Part shown: positions 52,673 through 64,000 of the stretch, piece by piece
Numbering within the stretch: position 1 is the first letter of the stretch
Layout of the letters: each line of letters starts with the position of its first letter
Assembly: GCA_030035585.1 (NCBI GenBank)
Contig: CM057472.1
Span: forward strand, 87,541,601-87,605,600
DNA length: 64,000 nt
From: Dugong dugon
Taxonomy: Eukaryota; Chordata; Mammalia; Sirenia; Dugongidae
Direction of reading: 5' to 3'
Notes under the pieces: generated by a model
What the model was told of the DNA's origin: nothing
What the model saw: only the letters and a program-made list of their open reading frames with translations
Database searches by the model: none
Made by a program: the position numbers and the translations under genes

Positions 52673-54654
52673 TAGGTAGCAGTTTAAGGAAACCCTATAT
52701 TTTCAAGTTTGATCTCTTGGAAGTGCTTATCTTTTCTCCCCCCACCCCAAGCTACTGTCAAGACCCATACTTCGTGTGAGTATCAGAACATTAAATGAAA
52801 GGTTATGTAACAGCTGTGAAGGACATGGTTGCTCTTATAGTTCTAAACATGAAGGAAGCCTGTCTAGATAGGCACTTGAAATCAAAACTAATAAATGAGA
52901 ACCTTAAACTGTTTACATCCATGATAATCACATTGTAATACAATATGTTTTTTGAATGGCACCAAATGGGATAACATTTTCCCTAAATCAACTCTCTTCT
53001 TCTAGCTTAGTACAAATACACTGCAATGATACACACACACTCCAAAATCACTTGAGAGAAAAAAACAAAACAAAACACCTTTTATTTACTACATTGGGGA
53101 AGGGAAGTTAACATGTGGTGGAAAGCAGAGCTAGGAGAAGTGAGATACTCTGTATACTAAGAGAGAACTAAGGCGGGAGCATCATTATTAGGTGAAATAG
53201 GAAACTTAGACAAAACCCTTAAGTTTTGGAGGTTGACCCTATTGAAGCACCCTCATTGTCCTTGTCATTATGACTCTTAAAAATAAGAAACTGGGTAGGA
53301 TGACGTGCATGACAATTTCCGTTCAGGTAGCGCATAGTATTTCAACACCCAAGGGTGCTATTCTTTTACATAATAGATACTCAATGAATGTTACATTGGT
53401 TTAAACCAACTTCGCCCCCTTGCTCACTTATTCTTCTGTCTCTTTCTATTGAGTATTAACAATGGTGTGGACTGGCTGGTAGCTTCAGCTCAGGAGGCAT
53501 CTGCCCACTGGTATGTTTAAAGTATGTTTAAAGTTTCCATGAGGTTTGTAGTTTCAGAAAACTGATTTAATCAATTTACCAGAGATGATGATTTATTAAG
53601 CAAACTTACAAGAACTAGATATTGTGTCTCTTTCCTATGTATGTCTTTCTTATGTCGTCGAAGCATAGGTTTGGGAATAATTTTCTCCACATGCCTGGGG
53701 GAACAAAGGAAAATTCTTCAGCAGAGGCAGAACAGCTTAGGAACTTGGCAAAGAGTAACTCAGGGTCAAAATATTGGCAGAGCTGTCTTTTTAATGTCAT
53801 CCATGAAAGAAATGACCATTTAAATAGATTTTCCCCAAGCTTTTGGTAATTTGGCAACATCTTGTGCTATATGTGATAACATCTTGCTGGCTTCAGTGCC
53901 CTAACTAAAGTCCTAAGATAATTGTCAAGAATTTCTTTCTTTGTCTGTCTTTCTCTCTTATGTATTTTTCAGTTGACTACTTTAGAAATTGCACCCAATA
54001 TTTTTTAAATATTAAATCATACAGCCTCTCAGTTTCTCGTAAAGATGGTTTAAGGAGATTATTAGATGTACCTGAAAATATCAATTGGTCATGCAAGTGT
54101 TAAATCCACCTGGAAAATAAACACTGACCCACATTCCAGTGCCCACAAAACAGCATGCTAGGCCAAGTCTCTGTGAGTCTGTAGCTTTATGTGAAAAATA
54201 AAGCAGGAAAGACTATTTAAAATCAAATAGCATGGCTATTAAGATGTGTAAAATTAAAAAAAAAAATTCCTACCCTTCTTTCATTTGGCCCTGAGATTTA
54301 TGTCTCTGGGTAGATTCAAATAATATTGTATTGTAGCAGCAATTATTTGTATACTGTTACATTGTTCTAACCTACCTAGCTCTATTCAAACTGGAAATGC
54401 AATTCAGGAAAATAGCAGCCAAATATCATGAAAACAGACATTTTCACAATATAAACATGGACAAGAGGAAAGACGTATTATGGGTAAGCTCCAATAGTGT
54501 TAAAAGAATGCAAATATGGAGCTGCAAAGAACATTTGAGGGATAGCTCCTGTGAACCAATGATGTGGACCAGCTTTCAACTAGGACTGTGCCCTCTAAAA
54601 TCCATTCCTGTGTCATCTAAAAGGATATTCAGTAGAAATGCTGCCTTCAGAATG
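52673..54654. other. Non-genic stretch
   Basis: A weak L2-like phrase at about 53,370-53,400. Three overlapping frames at 53,615-53,860 on both strands and one at 54,397-54,660 have no recognised domain. No gene called. Confidence 0.45.
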
Positions 54655-54815
54655 AACTGAACTGTCTTCTGCCATCTAGAATGTAAGCTCCATTAGGGTA
54701 CTGATGTCATTATCCCCCCTCTGTTCACTGATTCATTCCAAATGCTTAGAAAGGTACATAGTATATACTAGGTTATCAACAAATACTTGCTGAATAAGTG
54801 GATGAATTGGGTAGT
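54655..54815 (+). mobile_element. L2 LINE 3' fragment
   Basis: 'TAGAATGTAAGCTCCATTAGG', 'GCTTAGAAAGGTACATAGTA' and 'ATCAACAAATACTTGCTGAAT' are a clear sense-strand L2 3' end. Confidence 0.8.
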
Positions 54816-54829
54816 TATTGTTTGATGAA

Positions 54830-55015
54830 AAATTCATGGTCTGTACTTTAGTTAACAGTATTATGTCAAAGTCAGTTTCTTAGTTTTGATGATTGGTCTA
54901 TGATTAGGTAAGATATTAGCATAGGAAAGATGAATTAAGGGTATGTGGGGTTTCTCTGTACTATTTTTACAACTCTTCTGTGAGTTTAAAATTGCGTTAA
55001 AAAAGTGATATGGGA
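54830..55015 (+). mobile_element. Ancient L1-like 3' end
   Basis: 'TTAGTTTTGATGATTGGTCTA', 'GGTATGTGGGGTTTCTCTGTA' and 'CTATTTTTACAACTCTTCTGTGAG' resemble the 3' end of old mammalian L1 families ('...gggtacacgggatctctctgtactatttttgcaac'). Family assignment is tentative. Confidence 0.5.
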
Positions 55016-56560
55016 AATTGAGAATTGTAGATAAGAGTAAGAATATGAAAGGCTGAGAAACTTAAACTCTGTGGAGCATTGCAGAGAGACAAGAATAGGT
55101 AAAAGGGCTAGAAAGAACTGATTCGAGTGCAAGCAGTTTGCTGTTGGAGGGCTAAATAGAATTTAACCGGTATCTAACATTTCCTGAAACCACTCTGACG
55201 TCTTAAGTTGAAATATCAAATACTTTTTTGTCCACCATGAAATTTCATCAGTTGCTACCTTTAACCTGTGCCACTTCTACCTACCCCCTGAAGACTACTG
55301 GCACCAACTGCACACCTACCCTCGCAGCTAACAGTTGTATTATCAAGTGTTAAGACATTCAAATTTAGCTAGGTAATTTCTGGTTTAATCAGAAGGTTCA
55401 AAAGAATATCGGAAATGGGCAGCCATCAGAATCATTCTGTGAAGGGAACAAAGTCAATCTATCCTCAGTGCTCTCAACAACCTGTTACCCATAATGGAGA
55501 GGGTAGACTAAGTTATCTACTCAAAACTTTCAAAACTTGAATCCTGAAGTAGTTATAGTCCATTTTAAGCAATATCCACAAAACCTAATATAGTCCACTT
55601 CTGAGTAATCATTTAATTATGGTATTTTATCATTTTAGTTTTAAAAAAAATACGCTGAGTACATAAAAATGACTAAAATAGCAACAGATTCTTTCTTCCC
55701 ACACATAAGCATTAATCTTAAATGTTCCAAGAGAAAATGGTTAAAGAGTAACCCTTTGCAGAACTAACCTTTCTTTCCAGAGCTTCAGGTCCCTCTTCTT
55801 CTCAACTCCCTACTTTCTTTTGTCTTACTTGTCACCTTGAAATTATGAGAATTCCAGCCTGTAGGAGTGGACTGGTGGGAGAAGGGAAGAAGAATTCATA
55901 GTGCAGTCTGTTGTGGATCAGCACTGAAGTCTGGCTAGCAGCGATATTGTAGGCAATGGATCTTTCAAAACAAATAGACCATTGTCTGTTCGTTCCTTCT
56001 GTAGTTTTTGGCAGAGTTCTCTGTTATGTGTCTAGTTTCTTGAAACTTTGAATGAATAAACGAGGACATGGTATTAATGTAAAGAACTGGCATCTTTGTT
56101 GACTTATTCAACAGACTGTGTACATAGAGAAATGAAATAAGCACTTTCAGAATTTTTGCACATGTCTGGGCTTTCAGAATTTAAACTGTGCCTTGGAAAA
56201 ATGCATGCTAGTCTCTGGACTCCTTAAAGTTTACTTTCTGAATAAAGAAATCCTATTTACCATAAATGGATAAAATGGATACAATATAAGCAATTGGCTG
56301 TAGTGTGCACACTTGTTATTTTTTAGAGCAAATATAGACCAAATACACAGTGATCAAGTTTAAAGTAAATTTCTTGAGCTGAAATGTCTTAGAATTTACA
56401 GACAAACTAAATGATACCCTCTTCGTAGTAGAATACCAATGATTTAAAAAGATGGGTCAAAGAAATTTAAAAAATTAAGATACTAATTTCCTACTCAGAG
56501 AGGCTAGGCATCCCCACATAAAATTCACATGGCATAAATGAAGTGATAAATGATTGTTCT
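55016..56560. other. Non-genic stretch, nothing recognised
   Basis: No gene or nameable repeat in this 1.5 kb. Confidence 0.5.
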
Positions 56561-56787
56561 CAGTAGACCAAGGTTTCTGCACTATTGACATTTTGGGTTG
56601 ACGTTCTTTATTGATAATGGGGGACAGTCCTGTGAATTGTAGAATGTTTAACAGCATCCCTGACTTCTACCCTCTAGCTGACAGTAGCACCACTTCCTCC
56701 TCCTCCTTTCCCCATCTAGTTGTGAAAACCAAAAATGTTTCCAGACATTTCCAAACAGGGGCAAAATCCTCTGTTGAGAACAATTGC
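56561..56787 (-). mobile_element. MER20 (hAT-Charlie non-autonomous DNA transposon)
   Basis: 'CACTATTGACATTTTGGGTTG', 'GACAGTCCTGTGAATTGTAG', 'GTTTAACAGCATCCCTGACTT' and 'CAAAAATGTTTCCAGACATT' are the antisense MER20 order. MER20 is non-coding. Confidence 0.88.
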
Positions 56788-57354
56788 AGTTGACTAAGGC
56801 ATGGCCAGGAAGTTCTAAACTCTTAAGAAAAGATTTTCTATTTGTACCAAACCTGTGCTGAGACCGTCCAACTTGGGGCCACGTTCTTCATTAGTCGTTT
56901 GGATGTCTCAGCCATGTGAGCAGGAACAGAGTAGGTAAAACAGAGTGACCAATTGTCCTACACAACCTTCTGCCATCAAATATCCTCTCCAGCTTTTGAA
57001 TCCTCAATCTCTCACTCTTCATTGACTTCTTTCCCCCTTCCCATGATTGTTTGTCTGCTTTATCCTAAAGCAAATTAAAACTTTTCTTGACAATGCAAAG
57101 GTATAAAGTTACTATTTTTTCTCTCTTTACATCATGACTAACTTCTCAAGAAAAAACAACCAATTTTCAATCCCTGCCTCCACCTCCTCACTGCCCACTT
57201 ACTGGAACACATTCCTATTTGCCTTTTCTCCCCCTACATCACTGCTAAAAATGGTCCCTCAAAGGCCACAACTCAATATCCCAATAAATACTTAACTGAA
57301 CTTTTCCTGAATGTCATCTTCTTTGACTTCCATGCAACTTTAGATACTCTTGAT
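56788..57354. other. Non-genic stretch, nothing recognised
   Basis: No gene or nameable repeat between MER20 and MER5A. Confidence 0.5.
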
Positions 57355-57539
57355 CAGTGGTTCTCAGTTTTTACAGTGTGTTGAAATTGATGGATGGCTT
57401 ATTAAAATACAGATTCCTGGACCCTACATCCAAAGTTCCTGATTGAGTAGGTCTGGGGTGGGGCCTGAGAATTTGTATTTCTAGCAAGTTCTCAGGTGAT
57501 GCCCATGCTGATAGCCCTGGGGTACAATTTAAGAAACAT
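57355..57539 (+). mobile_element. MER5A (hAT-Charlie non-autonomous DNA transposon)
   Basis: 'CAGTGGTTCTCAGTTTTTAC', 'GAGTAGGTCTGGGGTGGGGC', 'GAGAATTTGTATTTCTAGC' and 'CTCAGGTGATGCCCATGCTG' identify MER5A in sense orientation, nearly full length. An unrelated short frame on the other strand is chance. Confidence 0.93.
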
Positions 57540-57663
57540 ATCTTCATCATTCTCATTTTGGATGCTTTAATTTTGCTTTCATTATATCATAGTTACCTGT
57601 TTTGGAAGCCTATTGACATTTTTAGTCATATTTTCTGGTTCTTTTTACTCCATAGCTCTAAGT

Positions 57664-57895
57664 CAGTAGTTCTCAACTGGGGCGATCCATTCTTCCCTCC
57701 CCACAAAGGACATTTGGCAATGTCTTGAGATATTGTTGTTTGTCACAACTAACTAGGTGTAAGGAGAGAGGCAGCTACTGGTATCTAAGTGGGTAGAGGC
57801 CAGGGATATTCCTATACCTCCTACAATGCATAGGACAGCTCTCCACAACAAAGAATTATCCATCCCAAAAGGTCAATGTTGTCAAGATTGAGAAT
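57664..57895 (+). mobile_element. MER20, full length
   Basis: 'CAGTAGTTCTCAACTGGGGC', 'GACATTTGGCAATGTCTTGAG', 'GGGTAGAGGCCAGGGATATT' and 'CCACAACAAAGAATTATCC'. The 8-bp target duplication expected of hAT elements is visible with one mismatch: CTCTAAgT (57,656-57,663) and CTCTAAaT (57,896-57,903). Confidence 0.93.
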
Positions 57896-57903
57896 CTCTA
57901 AAT

Positions 57904-58699
57904 GCAAATATTATCCAAGGAGAATGGCTCTCTTTATCAACTCCTCAGGCTATATCTTCTCTCTTGTCAATCTTAGACACTGTCAGAACTTTCATCTCTC
58001 TGGAAATGACTCCAAAAAGTGTATCTTTGAGTTCTAGTCTTGAGTTCTAGCCTAGATTTCCAACTGCCTAACGAATATCAACTGAAAGAGCCACCAGCAT
58101 TTTAAGTTTAATGTGCTCAAACCTAACTGATCATTAACACCCCCCCGAAAAAAAAACAAAAAACTTCATTTGCATTTATAGTAATTATTTGATAATTCAC
58201 CATGGGGTAAATTATCCCTAGTCCATCTCTTTTCCCCTTGTAACCAATCAGGTGTAAAAAATTGGTCTGTCTCAACCCTTTATACCTTCATAACTTGTAC
58301 AATCACTACCCGTCAAAGATGATTCTTTTAAAAAGGGAAGTATCAAAATCAGATATATGGTTCAAAAATACTACTTTGGCAGCAATGTGAGGAATTTGCA
58401 GATATTTGGGGAAGTCAAAAGAAAAACTGGCTATTTCATACGAGATTATCTAGTATTTTGATTTGGGCAGGAAGAAATATGTGCCATTATTGCCAAGAAA
58501 ATCAAAAGTACTTGCCTGTCCAGAGTTCAATGCAATATTGTTTGGAGAAAATACTAATCTGATGTTTTATGCTTCAGACAAAGAAAGCATATGAAGGTAT
58601 CATCTTCTCACAAATACAGTGAGTCTTTTCTTCAGGCTTGCTTTACAGGAAACCATATGTTTTATGTTTTTAATAAAATACCGTGCATTTTTTCTTGTT
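57904..58699. other. Non-genic stretch
   Basis: A C-run followed by A-runs at about 58,140-58,165. No gene or nameable repeat. Confidence 0.5.
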
Positions 58700-58975
58700 A
58701 TTAATACTAATGGTAATACTAATCATGGCCACTATTTTTCAAGCACTTACTAAGTGCCATCTTATTTATAGTAAGTGGGTTTTTGGTTTTTATATGGTTA
58801 CTCTATTGGGCCCATTGTTACTGTGCATGGGTTATTGTATCCATCATACACATAAGAAAACTAAAGGTTGGAGAATATAAGGAATATACTAAAGGTCACT
58901 TACAACAAAACTGGCCAATTAAGGAGTTGAAGACAGGTTGTCTGGCAACCAAACCCATGCTTCTAAACACTATTT
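58700..58975 (-). mobile_element. MIR SINE fragment
   Basis: Antisense MIR: 'AGCACTTACTAAGTGCCATC', 'CATACACATAAGAAAACTAAAG', 'CTAAAGGTCACTTACAACAAA' and 'AACCCATGCTTCTAAACAC'. Two overlapping 65-codon plus frames here are incidental. Confidence 0.62.
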
Positions 58976-60084
58976 CATGAACACACAAGTCAGTTGTTGT
59001 GGGGACATGGTTCTCAGAATCTGGTCTTCATGAATAACTAGACAAATTCTCCTCAGACTTTAAGACTTGGATGGAGAAGGAAAGGCCATCTCGCTCAACC
59101 TGTGTGCCTCCAGGGACTGGTGGGGCTAGCCCTCCTTCAGTGAGAAAAAGATGCAGCTAGCTAATGGAAGGAGACACAGAACAGAGCTTTTCTTTGTGGG
59201 CACTCATTAGTAGACCTTTAACTCTCTCCTGCATACCCTTTCTCTTTCATAGCTTCCATTTCTAGTCTGTAATGGATGCAAAATTACCGCAGCATTTTGT
59301 TCTGCTAGGCTGACCCCATTACACACACCGTAGCCATAAAGCTCTAGCTTAGTTATTGTTTGCATGGTCAAGACTCGTGTGAGGCAGGGAAGTGTGAGGC
59401 TTGGCCACAGTTTCAACCAGACTGAATGGTTGCTTCATTTGAAAGACAAGAAAACCTGCCTCCTTTCTGGGATTGCTAACACTGCTGGAGTAATTTCTGC
59501 TTTTCCCTCCGTTAATGATATTTCTCTGGCATGCAAAAGGTGTTTAGATAAATATCAGTTCAGAGATACCAAGAAAGCATCATTTCACATGGAAAAGTAA
59601 TAGAAGTTTGCTCATTTTCACTCTAGAATCCTTTTGTCTTGATAATATTTTCTAAGAAACAGCAAAAGATATACCAGGGTGGAAAAATAATGGTTACTTG
59701 GAAGATAAGAGTTTGGAGAGGGTAATGATTCTCAAACTTTGTTGTCTTCTGTCTACCTTTCTCTTCTCCATGCCTTTCCACAGACTTCTGCAACCCCACC
59801 TCATCACACCTGGTAATAATCCTTATCGAAGACCATGAACAAATTGGAACATTTTCTTTCTATTCTAAGTTAAATACAGTGTTAAATTGTTTTCTTTCCA
59901 CCCAGCGTATATGTTTATTCTTTGTTCTCTGCTCATTGTTCCTATAAATATTGAAAGGGGTATTTAGATTTTTTTTTTTTTCCTTAAATGGGGCAACAGT
60001 GGGAAGACCAAAGAAGGAATAGTTCTGCTTTGTTTTTGTTTTGTTCCTGGAAATAATTTCTACATTTTTATCTACTGAGAGATT
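58976..60084. other. Non-genic stretch
   Basis: Poly(T) at about 59,970-59,982. Overlapping opposite-strand frames at 59,207-59,600 have no known motif. No gene called. Confidence 0.5.
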
Positions 60085-60215
60085 CTGATATTCATTCATT
60101 CAGTGAAAAGATACTGTGTGTTGTTCTGTTTTAGGCACTGTTCTAAGCACTAGAAATATATTTGTGAACGAGACAGATGTAGTCCTCATCCGAGAGGTCG
60201 TGTTCTAGTAATATT
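60085..60215 (-). mobile_element. L2 LINE 3' fragment
   Basis: 'GATATTCATTCATTCAGTGAA', 'GGCACTGTTCTAAGCACTAG' and 'AGTCCTCATCCGAGAGGTCG' are the antisense L2 3' end. Confidence 0.75.
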
Positions 60216-61340
60216 TGTTAGCAAGTAGCCACGTGTGTTTTAAAAGGTTGTCCAGATTTCTCATATATCCTTTGTTGTATACACCTCTTTACTATTTCAC
60301 CCATTTCATGAAGTTCCCAATATAAAAATAGTCTTTTTCCTGGAATATTGTCTATGTGGAGGGAAGGATTTAAATGGAAATAATCACAGAAGGGTAAGAT
60401 GATTTTGCCTTTTAATGTAATTTGAAAAATAGGAGTAATAATGGTTGTCAGAAAATACTTCTATTTTACTGCTAATCTGGTAGAAAGAACTGTGGACATG
60501 TGGGTTTCTGGGTCCTAAGTACTTTAGATGAAACGTTCATTAGTTGTCCCTAAAGGATTACATTTCCTGGAATCATGGACTCTTTTCTGAGGTGTGCCAG
60601 AGAATATATGCTCAGCAATAAATATGTAGTACCTTTTAAAGCTATACAGACAGATGTGAAGGGTAGAGGTGAGTGGGCATGAGGTTTGGCTAATGGCTAG
60701 TGGCAAAAAAAAAAAAAAGTGCTTCAAGTCTTGGGCCTCACTACTGTCTCTTCTAGCATTTGTCAAAGTCAAGTTATTAAATTGTCAGCATCAGACAGAT
60801 TGAAGGAGATACCTCCTCTCAAGGTGAGCCTTTAAGAAAAGAAAAAGTCAATGTTGGGGTTGACAGAGAAATGATACCACCAGGGTCCGGGCTTTGCCCA
60901 CAGAGGAAATGAGACTTAAGCTTGGGTGTGTGTTTAGAGGGATAGAGATTTGATTTGGTGGAGGAAGGATGTGGAGGTAGTGATTAGCAGTGAATAAGGA
61001 GGGGTTTCTCCCTGAATTTACTTGGGCAAGAAACAGAACTATCTCAAATTTCAGGTTACACATTTTTGTGAAAGAAGTTGGAGTGATTGGGACCGAGACT
61101 CTGGCATTTCAGTGGAGAGATGGTGAATCTGTCCCCAGTGGGAAGCACAGTTCATCCTCATACAGTGACAGGGAAAAAATAATGACACTTCACTGAAGAA
61201 AATCATGTTCTTATGTCTGAACTTTGTATCATTTTCTCAGAGGACATAGGTGGTTTTATAGTCTACTTTTGCTGGTGAAACTTCCAGCAAAACACAAAGC
61301 TAGTTTTCCTTTGGAGATTTATGGTATATTTAGAGTAGAG
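60216..61340. other. Non-genic stretch
   Basis: Poly(A) at about 60,705-60,718. No gene or nameable repeat before the SINE. Confidence 0.5.
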
Positions 61341-61498
61341 GGGAGCCCTGGTGGTGCAGTGATTAAGCATTTGGCTGCTAACCAAAAGGTCCGAAGTTCA
61401 AATCCACCAACCGCTCCTTGGAAACCCTATGGGGCAGTTCTACTCTGTCCTATAGGTTCCACCATGAGTCAGAATCAACTCTGCGGCAATGAGTTTTG
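61341..61498 (+). mobile_element. AfroSINE, short form, full length
   Basis: 'GGGAGCCCTGGTGGTGCAGTG', 'GGCTGCTAACCAAAAGGTCC', 'CTTGGAAACCCTATGGGGCAG', 'TATAGGTTCCACCATGAGTC'. Flanking TTTAGaGTAGaG (61,329-61,340) and TTTAGtGTAGgG (61,499-61,510) are the likely target duplication. Confidence 0.93.
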
Positions 61499-61539
61499 TT
61501 TAGTGTAGGGGAGAGCTGTCATAGAATATTTCTGGCTTT

Positions 61540-61895
61540 CCATGCTCTGGGCAAACAGTAGGTTGGCACTTGCTGAAATTCTCTGTAATTGAGTGGGACC
61601 ATGTGATCATTTCAGGCCAATGAGCTGTGAGAGGAAGTGACATGTATTCCTTCCAAGCCAAACATTTCAGCTCTGATGTGAGACTCTCCAGAGCACTCTC
61701 TTTTCCCATTGCTGTGGCTGCCAACAGTCTTCAGATAGTGGCCATTGCATCAGCCTAGATCTGGAACGAAGACCGTGGCAGTACACAGCAAAGTCTCCAG
61801 CCCACCCACAGTGGACAAAAATAGAGCTTTACTTTTTTAAGCTATTGAAATTTTGAGCTTGTTTGTTACCACAGCATAATCAGGCCTGTTATAAA
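61540..61895 (+). mobile_element. MaLR (MLT1-like) LTR fragment
   Basis: 'GGCCAATGAGCTGTGAGAGG', 'AGTGACATGTATTCCTTCCA', 'GAGCACTCTCTTTTCCCATTG' and the 3' end 'TTTAAGCTATTGAAATTTTGAGC' with 'TTGTTACCACAGCATAATCA' match the 3' half of MLT1-type LTRs. Non-coding. Confidence 0.68.
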
Positions 61896-61964
61896 AGACA
61901 CATTTGATTAGACACATATGTAAGGAGTTTTATTTTGCTTTACATTTAGAGGCAAAGGAAGGCA

Positions 61965-62521
61965 ATGGTGGTTCAGTGATAGAATTTCCACCTTCCATGA
62001 GGAGTTGTTGTTGTTAGCTGCCTTCAAGTCAATTTCAACTCACAGTGACCCCATGTGAGAGGAGAACTGCCCTGTAAGGTCTTCTAGGCTGTAAGCTTTA
62101 CAGAAGCAGTTAGATTACCAGGCCTTTCTTCCATGGAGCCGCTGGGTAGGTTCAAACCACCAGCCTTTTGGCAGCAGCTAAGCACTTAATTGTAGTGCAA
62201 CCAGGGCTCCTTCCATGCAGGAGACCTGGGTTCAGTTCCTAGCAAAAGTACCTTATGCTCATTCACCATCCATCTGCAGTGGAGGCTTGCAAGCTGTTAT
62301 GATGCTGAACAGGTTTCAGTGGAGCTTCCAGACTAAGATGGACTAGGAAGAAAGGCCTGACTATTTCCTTCTGAAAATCAGCCAGTCAAAACTATATGGA
62401 TCACAATGGTCCAATCTGCATGCAACCACGGGGATGGCACAGGACCAGGGAGTGTTTTGTTCTGTTATGCATGCTGTCATCATGAGTCAGGGGCTGACTC
62501 CATGGCAGGTAACAGCAACAA
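61965..62521 (+). mobile_element. Long tRNA-derived SINE split by an AfroSINE
   Basis: Same family as 2,784-3,138. The head 'GGCAATGGTGGTTCAGTGATAG' is broken at CCTTCCATG and resumes at 62,211 with CCTTCCATGCAGGAGACCTGG, 'GGACTAGGAAGAAAGGCCTG', 'GTTATGCATGCTGTCATCATG' and a terminal 'CAGCAACAA'. Confidence 0.9.
62002..62211 (-). mobile_element. AfroSINE nested in the long SINE
   Basis: Starts GGAGTTGTTGTTGTTAGCTGCC, then 'CAACTCACAGTGACCCCATG', 'GTCTTCTAGGCTGTAAGC', 'TTTACAGAAGCAGTTAGATT' and ends 'GCAACCAGGGCTCC'. The host word CCTTCCATG occurs on both sides (61,991-61,999 and 62,210-62,218), consistent with its target duplication. Confidence 0.9.
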
Positions 62522-64000
62522 TATAGTAAAAACCAGTTGCTTCTCCAAGATGATGCAAAACTGAGCTGATGATCAGCAGGGTGAGTTTCTGTTTTCATTT
62601 GTAATCGTTAAATTTATTTACTGTGTCATGTGACATAAGTGCCTTCACAAAAGTCTAAAATTTTTCTGGCAACTTGCTGTCTCTCTCCAAAAATAATCTT
62701 GCTTGTTGGCATGATATGACCTGTATTCCTTATTAGATAATGACACTTTATCTGCATTATTAAAACATATATTCTTATAAACAACTTATTAAAAGTCAAA
62801 GACCGTCTAGAGGCTTCATCTCCCAAGAAATGAGAACTAAATCTGAGTAGTTATCTTTCCTCTTAGTGTATTAGACTAACATGTCATTCTAGAGTACCCT
62901 GTTGAACCCCTTTCTATCAAGTCATTAGGTGTGAAACCCAGAGCTTCCCAGCCTCTTGTGCTCTTGGTAAGCCTCCTACTTTTTTTTTTTTCTTTCTTTT
63001 TTCAGAACTGTTTGATGTATTTCTTGCTTCTTGTACTCTGCTCTCTACTTATTCAATAGTAACATGTTTACTAAATATGTTTAGTAAATATGTTTAATAC
63101 TTCATTATGTTTAATATGTTTAATACTTCATTAAAAGGCACCTAAGTAAAAGTTAAAACAAAACATACATGTACATATATTTTTAGCACTTTCCTACATA
63201 TTGAAATCAATAACAATTGAATATAGTATATTATTTTCGTCTTTCTTTTATAACTACCTGTGATATACTTTACATTAGCTTTTTTCTTTTGTGCATAATC
63301 CTGAACCTTTCACAGACCTAGCTTGTTTTAATCAATGACATAAATGAATAGTATTATAGTTACCAGTCTTATTTAATGTTCAAATTATCATCAGTTACCC
63401 AGGAAGATTGCCTTTAAGTGGGCTTTTTATTCTTTCAGCACTTTCTTTGATATTTTTGGGCACATCTTTGTCTTTTGGCGACTATAGGAGATTCTAGACT
63501 CATGGAGATTACTTCCTGCCCAAAGACTTGAAATCAGCAAACTTCAGGGTGTCTTGTGCACATAAGTATCGATAGTGCTCAAGAGTGCCACTCTTCTTAG
63601 AAGTTTTAATAATAACAGAGCTTAAATATATATTCCTCCCTAAGGTTTCTGAGTTCACATTATTATTTCTTGACAAGAGCGTAACATTAGGTAATTTCTC
63701 TTAAACTGATTGCTGATTCAGTTTATGATTTTAATCGAGATGGTCAGAGTACTATAAATAACGGTGAATGTTCATAATAGGGGCCAATAGAAAAATCAGA
63801 CTATAGAAAATCGGTTAGGGTATGAGACTATATTCACTAAATATACATATATATCCTGAAAAAAAATACTGAAAGAATTTACTCAAAAATTGATTTATCC
63901 TCCTCACTATGCTTTTTAATTATTTTTCAACTTTTCTTCTTTGAGCGTATTTTATTTTTGTAATGAGATTGCAAAAATGTTGAATTTTTAAAAAAATAAG
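62522..64000. other. Non-genic, AT-rich end of window
   Basis: Poly(T)/CT tract at about 62,980-63,003 and the repeats at 63,089-63,133. No gene or nameable transposon. Confidence 0.5.
63089..63133 (+). repeat. Two 19-bp direct repeats, 26-bp period
   Basis: TATGTTTAATACTTCATTA occurs exactly at 63,089-63,107 and 63,115-63,133. Related AAATATGTTTAGT text precedes it (about 63,072-63,088), so the block probably grew by slippage. Confidence 0.92.

Noticed and set aside
53615-53860. Coding exon from three overlapping frames
   Set aside because: Open on both strands over the same interval without a recognisable product; most likely chance.

Overview
This window reads as non-coding nuclear DNA of an afrotherian mammal, most likely a paenungulate (elephant, sirenian or hyrax). 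The evidence is the dominant repeat: about two dozen tRNA-derived SINEs with a B-box-like GTTCGAATCC and a body around GGAAACCCTATGGGGCAG that ends in a GACTCATAGCGACCC-like block (seen on the minus strand). This is the AfroSINE signature. RTE-class LINE fragments that share the SINE tail, and L1 copies with two related but distinct 3'UTR types, fit the same clade. Pan-mammalian fossils (MIR, L2, MER5A, MER20, MaLR and ERVL LTRs) place it inside placental mammals. The species cannot be fixed from sequence alone.

I found no protein-coding gene, exon or structural RNA gene that I can support. Every open frame is short (167 codons at most), and the longest ones overlap repeats. The window is best described as intergenic or deep intronic sequence.

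Layout: 1-7.8 kb holds an AfroSINE, an RTE tail, L2 and MIR fossils and a long SINE nested in L2. At 7.80-9.54 kb is a 5'-inverted L1 with intact target-site duplications, followed by an (AT)n tract at 9.82 kb. From 11.5 to 16.4 kb lie microsatellites, a 29-bp tandem duplication, MIRs, L2 and an old LTR. From 17 to 26.4 kb is SINE-rich sequence with a solo LTR carrying a clear poly(A) signal (18.05-18.77 kb), three consecutive minus-strand SINEs (20.1-20.7 kb), a MaLR LTR interrupted by a SINE (23.1-23.6 kb) and an L1 3' end (25.2 kb). At 28.2-29.4 kb two related ERVL-type LTRs lie head to head, one of them inside a SINE. From 30.5 to 38.8 kb are an antisense L1, SINEs, an RTE tail and a SINE containing a near-copy of sequence from 0.86 kb upstream. 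From 40.9 to 43.3 kb a second antisense L1, itself split by an LTR, sits between two diverged copies of an unclassified repeat. The 43.3-46.5 kb block is repeat-poor. From 46.9 to 52.7 kb come an internally deleted mariner inside a MIR, a long alternating purine-pyrimidine tract, an RTE copy and a short L1 tail. From 54.6 to 62.6 kb are L2, MER20, MER5A and MIR fossils, an AfroSINE, a MaLR LTR and a SINE-in-SINE nest.

The elements have no joint function that I can see; the value of the window is as an insertion record. Nesting gives relative ages: L2 and MIR are oldest, then MaLR LTRs and mariner, then L1, SINEs and the ERVL-type LTR that split a SINE. I saw no previously undescribed functional system. 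The best leads are structural: the chimeric SINE at 38.4-38.8 kb, the inverted LTR pair at 28.3-29.4 kb and the twin-primed L1.
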